Positions 58,501 through 64,000 of a stretch of DNA of 64,000 nucleotides are shown piece by piece. The first letter of the stretch is position 1. Each line of letters begins with the position of its first letter. The notes under the pieces were generated by a model. It saw only the letters and a program-made list of their open reading frames with translations. It did no database searches and had not been told where the DNA came from. Made by a program: the position numbers and the translations under genes. The stretch is from assembly GCF_026262505.1 (NCBI RefSeq), contig NC_067207.1, positions 6,394,252-6,458,251 on the forward strand, written 5' to 3'. Source of the DNA: Trichomonas vaginalis G3 (lineage: Eukaryota > Parabasalia > Trichomonadida > Trichomonadidae).

Positions 58501-59989
58501 CAATTAACTGTTGTGTAATAACAGATGGATTATCTGATTTGATTCTGGAGTTCGGTTGGACGGTGAATTTACGACTTTCCATGGCAAGGAAGTGGCAGGA
58601 AGCTTCGACTTTGGCTCCAACTAAGATTTCCGTGTTTTCAATGAAAATATCAGATGATTTGGCGTAGGAAACGATAATCGTAATAGTCTTTGAGTACTTT
58701 TGGACCTTGAGATCTTGTACTGTGAATGTGACCTTTCCTTCTCTGAATGTTGAGACTTGATTATTAGAATTTGACAAAATTCCATGTCCGTTGTGGGAAT
58801 AGCTGAAGAAACCAGAGCCACCAGTTATGTTAAGGTTGTATGTGATGTCTACTGGTAAAACAGGGAGTTCTGGATTAATTTGGATTGGAGCACAGACATG
58901 AACCCAGCATTCCCATCTATTTTCAACCTGAGTGAACTTAATGAGATGGGCGCCAACTGTATTCCAGCTTCCATCGATCTTGTAGTAGACTGTAGAGAAA
59001 ATGTCCATATTTCTTCCGTGTGGGCAGATAAATGTAGGAGAAAATACTGGAGTATCACCAATAGCTATGTATAAATCGGGCTGGATGATCTTTGTTGGTC
59101 TTTCAACGTTGATAATAACTGTAGCAACATTATCTTCGGCGTCTTTATCGGAAACAGTCAAAACTGTTTGACCAACCTTCTTTGTAAGGCCAACGTAATT
59201 ATCGCTAAGAGTCATAATTGGTTCTGAAAGAGAAACTGTGTATTTTTTGAGAACATCGCCTGATAATTCATATGTGCACTTCTTTTCAGCCTTTCCATTA
59301 TTGATACCTCTTGTTGAGCAGAGCTTGAATGGAATTGTGTGGTTCTCAAGTACATGAAGGACTGGACCTGGGAAAATACCAATTGGCTCAATAACAATCA
59401 AATCAAGAGTTGTTTCTGGAACTTTTGGACCGACAGCTTTGATATATGTCTTGCCAATCTTTGTTCCTTGGACAGAGATTTGATATGAGATTAATTTGAT
59501 ATTTTCTTCGGATGGAGTAATTTCACGAAGGTGAGATTTATCTATTGAGATATCAAACTTCAATCCATTCAATGTATCGAATGTATTTCCACGTTCATCA
59601 AATCCAACTAAAGCAAACGTTCTTGGATCAGATTCAATGAAGATTGATTTAGTACTGGACTTAAATGTAATGTTGTTAACTTTGTTAATATAAAATGTAA
59701 GGGGAATACGATCATTCTTATTTGTTGCGTAAACAGTAGCAACTTTACGATCATTTCCGCTAACAATAACTTCTATATTAGCGAATTTGGAGCAGGAACC
59801 TTGTTTTGTAATCGGATTTACATTAATAAGATTTGGATTTGCATTCTCCCATTCGATGCAAGTTGATCCAGAGGATTCAACAACAAAGGATGGCTTTATA
59901 TTAGAATTTTGCTCTTTGTATGGTAAAAGATAGTCAAGTTTTTCAAACTTGATATCGCAGAAACAAAGTTCAAAAAGGAGACAAAACAT
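55547..59989 (-). CDS. NUP210: Nuclear pore membrane glycoprotein gp210 homolog
   Basis: I start at ATG 59989 (MFCLLFELCFC, a signal peptide); nine further upstream codons are open but begin with GTG. The mature chain of about 1465 residues is lumenal, with repeated Ig-like/BIG2-type beta domains (LVGFDERGNTFDTLNGLKFD near the start; repeated Ix.V..P..I.P....L patterns), the layout of gp210. A single membrane segment at the extreme C-terminus (YYMFYLMIMILIVSLYVIL) leaves only about five residues outside, much shorter than the animal cytoplasmic tail. The family anchors or lines the nuclear pore membrane. Intact and slightly richer in GC than its surroundings, as expected for a conserved host gene. 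Confidence 0.85.
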   Translation of the reverse strand: MFCLLFELCFCDIKFEKLDYLLPYKEQNSNIKPSFVVESSGSTCIEWENANPNLINVNPITKQGSCSKFANIEVIVSGNDRKVATVYATNKNDRIPLTFYINKVNNITFKSSTKSIFIESDPRTFALVGFDERGNTFDTLNGLKFDISIDKSHLREITPSEENIKLISYQISVQGTKIGKTYIKAVGPKVPETTLDLIVIEPIGIFPGPVLHVLENHTIPFKLCSTRGINNGKAEKKCTYELSGDVLKKYTVSLSEPIMTLSDNYVGLTKKVGQTVLTVSDKDAEDNVATVIINVERPTKIIQPDLYIAIGDTPVFSPTFICPHGRNMDIFSTVYYKIDGSWNTVGAHLIKFTQVENRWECWVHVCAPIQINPELPVLPVDITYNLNITGGSGFFSYSHNGHGILSNSNNQVSTFREGKVTFTVQDLKVQKYSKTITIIVSYAKSSDIFIENTEILVGAKVEASCHFLAMESRKFTVQPNSRIKSDNPSVITQQLIGLKSGFSGLTCTADAISSQNGLVSVLDKMTVFVDGLASPNSTIPLRITGGPLQWPNSEPPVITVACPSISSPTISNLNRTFSASDVYTGNCDIQVLNKKTAQNTKPLPMYSKFNISVVYVDHFTLHSSDHDAPTLPECQAPIQSLDVFPVHTQPVSRMTKGHSVRITSVARSSDGRIIIYHDRYTETLYMNDRVMNTLHNDKSGAEYTDIVAENQKGKIVSRSEKFSQEMEIDVYENLQIEDSKTFYFTDKKNGTLKIYSGSGFYQTTENFKFDGTVFNPQLKSAGDHSYYIQDRCTKQSTQRTLTAIYADNLVIECPNAVIMNKPFNITVIPRYGNLLIPESFFDIIGMNIENSRKIGKNLFTMTSHKVGFLTIKATTIDGVSQTKEVKVLAPIIVEPSNIVCLPHETIDLKVVSGPTDVVLSGYDRKMISLAALTVTSLSPGRTQIAVKAAGVLDFEPFIVTVTVAKPLDLAITPSTVLPVQNGLMEIDVIVITNCGNFTPKYCEYNVPQNFNFIKVSEDRIIIQLTASGILSLTTKAYGVQKVTTHDVEAKLDLPDSLILPPLSNYNLKLPQNSIVTTCGTFQMTISQNGQIKTSKFLEKGIMIVTSKYGQTKAIVVRVEIPSLISIENEKNSNQIICNLLDKNGLKFTTDNGVLFNYSFDNSQKNNTNSHEALTFSEKFSVVAFNPSFSLSSKVFKLFNFIVPDSPIVLLHSKLQMSTSDGRQTNWFSESPVVKFGFNGTMKAKRRGSTMVFNSLGGKTLVTVVELEKLRLDLVSENTVEVVPITNIESVDWSSIEKPDDIQLNCYLNRRSSGIITSVVNSSGLYCLLGSKVSQSTLTVTLSSRNNKIEKTATKYIEGGANSLGIPNGYSVRLNEATLTKEIRLNSTENVRVVSSPESIRVSVDKSGVIVIQALKKDASGIVKLENIDTKQTAEIDVVWESGAKSNEVQVPKKAKYYMFYLMIMILIVSLYVILAQLGLI

Positions 59990-60005
59990 TAGACTTATTT
60001 TTTTA

Positions 60006-60010
60006 TATGA
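60006..60010 (-). promoter_or_regulatory. Initiator (TCATA) of the gp210 gene
   Basis: On the minus strand TCATA fits the trichomonad TCAYW initiator. The A would be +1 at 60008, giving a 19-nt leader before ATG 59989. This supports both the start choice and the trichomonad assignment. Confidence 0.6.
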
Positions 60011-60016
60011 GAGCAC

Positions 60017-60714
60017 GTTTATTTTTTCAATGATTGCTTTGAATTATTGTTTACTACATTGCAGCGGAATTATGTCCTTCATGTTCTCCATTGAATGCAA
60101 TTTAAATTTCTTGATTTTATTGAAGAAATAAAATAATCCACAATAAATTTTGACTCTATAGAGAGTTCTAATAATGCCATTAATTTTCTCATATATTGTA
60201 TTCGCATTTATCATGTCCTTTCATTAATTTGAACCAAATTAATTTTATCAAAATGCAATATAAATAAAACTAGGCCATTTGAGTTTAATGTTATTCTTTA
60301 TAAGAAAAATTATAAAGAATTACACTGACAATACAATCATATCTATCAAATGTTTGATAATTGTTATATCTAATTATAAAACTATCTTGCAAATAGCTCT
60401 GTTTTTGTCTTAAAATTGATCTTACATTAAGATATTAATCTATGATGCAGTAATTTTGCTGTAACCTGCTTGGATTAGGACGATCATCATTTTTGTATAG
60501 TATATCAATCAAATATCTCTTTATATCCTTCTAAATATTATTATTTAGTATAAATTGCTTCTAATACACTAATCAATAAAAATATTTATGAACATTTTTG
60601 TTCTATAGATATTAATACAAATTAAAAAAAGATTCAAAAGTTAAGTGCATTCACGAAATTTTATTAACATAAATAAACAGAACAATATTGAAAAGTCGTA
60701 TAAAAAATATGAAA
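60017..60714. other. AT-rich intergenic stretch
   Basis: Between the gp210 gene and the 3' end of the 150-aa gene. No open frame of note, repeat or RNA is seen. A short CTCTATAGAG palindrome lies near 60152-60161. Confidence 0.5.
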
Positions 60715-61164
60715 TTAAAGGAGAAATCTTTCTAAGCTATTAATTGTTGATGATACAGGTGTTGTAATTTTTAGTTCTGGTAACTCTGTTTCAATTGGGA
60801 ACGGTATGGACTTTAATGATCCATGAGAATCAGTCTTACACAGGCCAAGCTCTTTTACCGCACGTGTTAAATCGGATGTTGGAATAGTACTATGCTTTCT
60901 CTTTCTGGCTGTTTTATCATGCTTCACCTTAGAAGGTCTTGCTGCTAAGAATATTGAAGAACTGGATTGCAAAAGACAACTTGTTGACTGAGTTACTGGT
61001 GACTTGGATAACTTTGTTCCTTTTTGTTCAACCAACTTATTTGAAGCCATTAAAGTTTTTTCCCATTTCTCTTTTTCTTTAATTCTCAGCTCTATCACAT
61101 CCTTGCTCTGGGTTCTCTTGATTCCACCCTGATATAGTTGATCAAGCCTCGAACCGGTGCTCAT
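60715..61164 (-). CDS. Small basic, probably disordered host protein (149 aa)
   Basis: Start at ATG 61164 (MSTGSRLDQLYQGGIKRTQS); six further codons upstream are open but only from a TTG. It is Ser/Thr/Lys-rich with a KEKEKWEKTLMASNKL helix and a nuclear-localisation-like KHDKTARKRKHS stretch around residue 90. No domain recognised. The codon pattern and low repeat content suggest a real host gene. A nuclear role is only suggested by the basic cluster. Confidence 0.55.
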   Translation of the reverse strand: MSTGSRLDQLYQGGIKRTQSKDVIELRIKEKEKWEKTLMASNKLVEQKGTKLSKSPVTQSTSCLLQSSSSIFLAARPSKVKHDKTARKRKHSTIPTSDLTRAVKELGLCKTDSHGSLKSIPFPIETELPELKITTPVSSTINSLERFLL

Positions 61165-61830
61165 TTTGACATGTGTGCTCAAAATTGAAATATTCTGAAT
61201 TTTAAAGTATCGTAGTATTCTGATTTGTATTAGATTCTAAATTCCAAAATTAAAGAAAAGAATTTTTGAAAACTGTTATAGACCGAAAATAGATTTTTTC
61301 GGTTTTCTCTTCAAATAATTGAAAGAATGATACTATTATAGGTTTATTATATTATATAGCATATAATCATTCTATAGCCGAAAATTATAAGTTTTGAGAA
61401 GATTGAATATAACACAAATAAATTTGAATGTAAGTTAAATTGCTTGTTGTTTTTAATAGCTATTTAATGAGAAATCCAATATTGCAAAATTCAAATTGAA
61501 TGATTGAAAGAACAGAAAAAGTCATTCTTTTCAATTTCGAATATGTTTCATTGTATTTATAATTAGATGGCAAATAAGATATTTAAACTTGATTTGTGAA
61601 GGAAAATTCACAAAATTGAATAAATTCAAATAATTTTTATTCAAAAATAAACTAGTTATTTGAGTTTAATACTAATTATCTATTCAAACTACAAAGTTTG
61701 GAATTTAAAATATTTTGTGAGATCAGATTGAATTAATTCAAGGTTCTTTTCAATTAATATTCATGACCATATTACGCATTTTCGAACATTCTAAACCAAA
61801 TATATAAAAATGGGAGACGAATGTTAAATT
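61165..61830. other. AT-rich intergenic stretch
   Basis: No gene or clear repeat. Short inverted A/T words around 61340-61380 only. Confidence 0.5.
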
Positions 61831-61831
61831 T

Positions 61832-62475
61832 GCTAGACATAAAGAAGTTGTTTACCGAGTTTTAGCTCTTATCTCTAACAAAAAATTAATTTTTAAAAAA
61901 ATGACCGAATACGTTTCACAGCGAGAAAAAAATAAAAGGCAAGATAGAATTTTCTAGACATAAAGAAGTTGTTTACCGAGTTTTAGCTCTTATCTCTAAC
62001 AAAAAATTAATTTTTAAAAAAATGACCGAATACGTTTCACAGCGAGAAAAAAATAAAAGGCAAGATAGAATTTTCTAGACATAAAGAAGTTGTTTACCGA
62101 GTTTTAGCTCTTATCTCTAACAAAAAATTAATTTTTAAAAAAATGACCGAATACGTTTCACAGCGAGAAAAAAATAAAAGGCAAGATAGAATTTTCTAGA
62201 CATAAAGAAGTTGTTTACCGAGTTTTAGCTCTTATCTCTAACAAAAAATTAATTTTTAAAAAAAATGACCGAATACGTTTCACAGCGAGAAAAAAATAAA
62301 AGGCAAGATAGAATTTTCTAGACATAAAGAAGTTGTTTACCGAGTTTTAGCTCTTATCTCTAACAAAAAATTAATTTTTAAAAAAATGACCGAATACGTT
62401 TCACAGCGAGAAAAAAATAAAAGGCAAGATAGAATTTTCTAGACATAAAGAAGTTGTCTACCAAGTGTCAGCTGT
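61832..62475 (+). repeat. Tandem array, 121-bp unit, about five and a third copies
   Basis: Units starting TAAAGAAGTTGTTTACCGAG occur at 61840, 61961, 62082, 62203, 62325 and (diverging) 62446. The period is 121 bp with one extra A in the fourth unit. Copies are otherwise near-identical, pointing to recent expansion. The unit contains CTTATCTCTAAC and ACCGAATACGTTTCACAGCG. It has no open frame. Confidence 0.9.
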
Positions 62476-63595
62476 TACTTCTTCTCAATACTGATATAAA
62501 ATAAAAATCTTTATTATTTATTTAACCTTTATTGTTTCATTTGTAATAAACAGAAATTCATCAAAAGTGACGGCTCTCAATTTTTTGACATTTGTAAATT
62601 CTAAATTGAATGAGAAAAATGAAAGAATACTAAGCATAATACAATATTCTAGATTTAATTATAATTAGGAAAAAGTTAGTTTTGAGAGTACTTTTCATAG
62701 GCATATAGAATGAAATCTTCTGAAAAATAATATCACATAAACTCATATTATTTTCTAATATATAACTATTTTATATAAAAATCAAATTCAATGATCTTAA
62801 AAGCGAAGGATAAACCTCAAAATTTACGAATATAATGAGTGGGAATATAATGCTTATCTATCATAAAACCATATGAAATATCAATTTTTGCTTTACGCCT
62901 AATTTTTGACGACAATTAGCAAAAAATGTTAAATGTTAACACTCAGTCTATTTGAATATGAAAAATAAAATTGACTTTGATTAAATGTTTTTATTTATCA
63001 TGCAATTCTTCTTGCGACCAAAGATTTGAATAAAAGTTCAAAAAATAAGATAGCTTAAAAAATAATATACGGTAGTGTTTACTAATAGATGAATAGTATA
63101 TAAATTCTATTAAAATGGATTTGATCCAAAAAAATATATAAAATTTGATCATAAATAAAATCGTTTTAAATTACTTCTTCATTTAAAGTATAACAATCAG
63201 ATCTTTTGAAAATGCAATCATAATATGACCAACATATGTCTTCTAAGATTTGGATGCTGATGTACTTATTATTGCAATTTTTTTCTTTTTGAATTCCAAA
63301 TTTCATTTGGCATTTTGAATCGTAATAAGAAATAACAGTCTATTTTGGGTATAGATCACCAACAGTTATATATGCTTGTTGATGCATTCACGTATTTTTA
63401 TGAACTCTGCTGACAAGCAGTCCTCCCAGAAAATTTCAAAGATTTTTAGAAAACCATTTTTCCCCTTCCGCAATATAGCATCGGCACCTTAAAAAAAAGT
63501 TTGTAAAATTTTTAACTTTGACACTTTTACATTTGACACTTTTAAAAATTTTTGAAGTGTTTACTAGATGCACATTGTCACTTTTAAAAATTTTA
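62476..63595. other. AT-rich stretch without recognisable genes
   Basis: No frame of note. A lone TGACGACAATTAG (62907) resembles the AGACGACAAT words at 24222-24460. A short direct repeat of CACTTTTAAAAATTTT occurs at 63534-63596 just before the last frame. Confidence 0.45.
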
Positions 63596-64000
63596 ATGCT
63601 GAATCCTATTGATATTGAATATGATCAATACTGCAAAGAACACAATTTACCTGATGATTGCCTTCACATTAGAAATAAGAGTTTCAACAAATTCTTCATA
63701 GGTTATTTACAGAAGAATAAAATTGGATGTTACAGTGAACCAAAAATGACCGGCAAATTATACAATCATTTGATCGTCGATTTCTATGTTGAACATCGTC
63801 CAAATGCAATAATTGTAACTGAAATTATAGATAATCCTAATTGAAAAGAAATTGTAACTTTGCTAAATGTGGAAAAAGTTAATAATTTTATTGAGCTTTT
63901 GGACATATTCTCAAGAAACGATACTACAGATTTTTCAAATATTAAAATCGGTAAATCGATTTACAGGGATTTCAAAGATGAGCCTTTAAAATTTAATTAT
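63596..64000 (+). pseudogene. Truncated open frame with one stop, runs off the window
   Basis: ATG at 63596 (MLNPIDIEYDQYCKEHNLPD) is open to a TGA at 63842-63844. The same frame then stays open to the window end with coding-like sequence (KEIVTLLNVEKVNNFIELLD, then FSNIKIGKSIYRDF). This suggests one gene with a single nonsense change, or two fragments. The sequence VDFYVEHRPNAIIVTEI is conserved-looking, but I do not recognise the family. Confidence 0.4.

Noticed and set aside
60001-60016. GTG as start of gp210 giving nine extra residues
   Set aside because: Nuclear trichomonad genes use ATG. The ATG at 59989 begins directly with the signal peptide and has an initiator 19 nt upstream. Likewise the TTG starts at 25010, 28633, 61182 and 63518 were not used.
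61832-62475. Array of small RNA genes
   Set aside because: No A/B boxes, stable fold or terminator pattern in the unit that I can see; plain tandem repeat is the simpler reading.

Overview
The window is eukaryotic nuclear DNA from a trichomonad parasite (Trichomonas vaginalis or a close relative). The signs are AT-rich compact genes without visible introns, a TCAYW-type initiator about 19 nt before the ATG of a nucleoporin gene, a BEACH/WD40 gene fragment, multicopy trichomonad-type surface protein genes, and two large Maverick/Polinton elements, a hallmark of these genomes. The species call is inference.

Layout. (1) 273-23317 is a giant palindromic Maverick. Two arms of about 10.9 kb, near-identical and inverted, flank a 1.2 kb spacer. 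The whole unit has AG...CT ends and one perfect 5-bp target-site duplication (AAAGC), and it sits in the BEACH domain of a host gene. Each arm carries the same gene set: small virion-like proteins, a packaging ATPase, structural proteins, a long fiber with a bacteriophage tail-collar tip, and an integrase. The spacer holds one single-copy gene. No polymerase B, primase or major capsid gene is seen in it. (2) 23318-33322 is host DNA: the rest of the broken BEACH gene, copies of two unrecognised gene families, a hAT-type MITE with an 8-bp duplication, a second BEACH/WD40 fragment, a decayed surface-protein gene with a partial duplicate, and an inverted pair of tRNA-Pro-like fossils. (3) 33323-53268 is a second, different Maverick with 150-bp terminal inverted repeats. 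It has a candidate major capsid protein, ATPase, fiber, KilA-N protein, primase-helicase, integrase and protein-primed-type polymerase B with an embedded HNH-like motif. It is partly decayed. (4) 53269-64000 is host DNA: a surface-protein paralog, two MITE-like elements, a gp210 nucleoporin gene, a small basic protein gene, a 121-bp tandem array and an open frame running off the end.

The two Mavericks share a block (ATPase, a CCG-motif protein, a minor structural protein, the fiber) and regulatory motifs, but they belong to different lineages. The most unusual observations are: the palindromic element integrated as one unit, which resembles the fold-back defective genomes of protein-primed linear viruses; GC-rich double-hairpin micro-insertions with 3-nt loops scattered through that element, in and between genes, one of them shown to be an insertion by comparison with the fiber of the other Maverick; palindromic GGTGA/TCACC boxes between genes; and inverted repeat arrays bracketing the primase gene.
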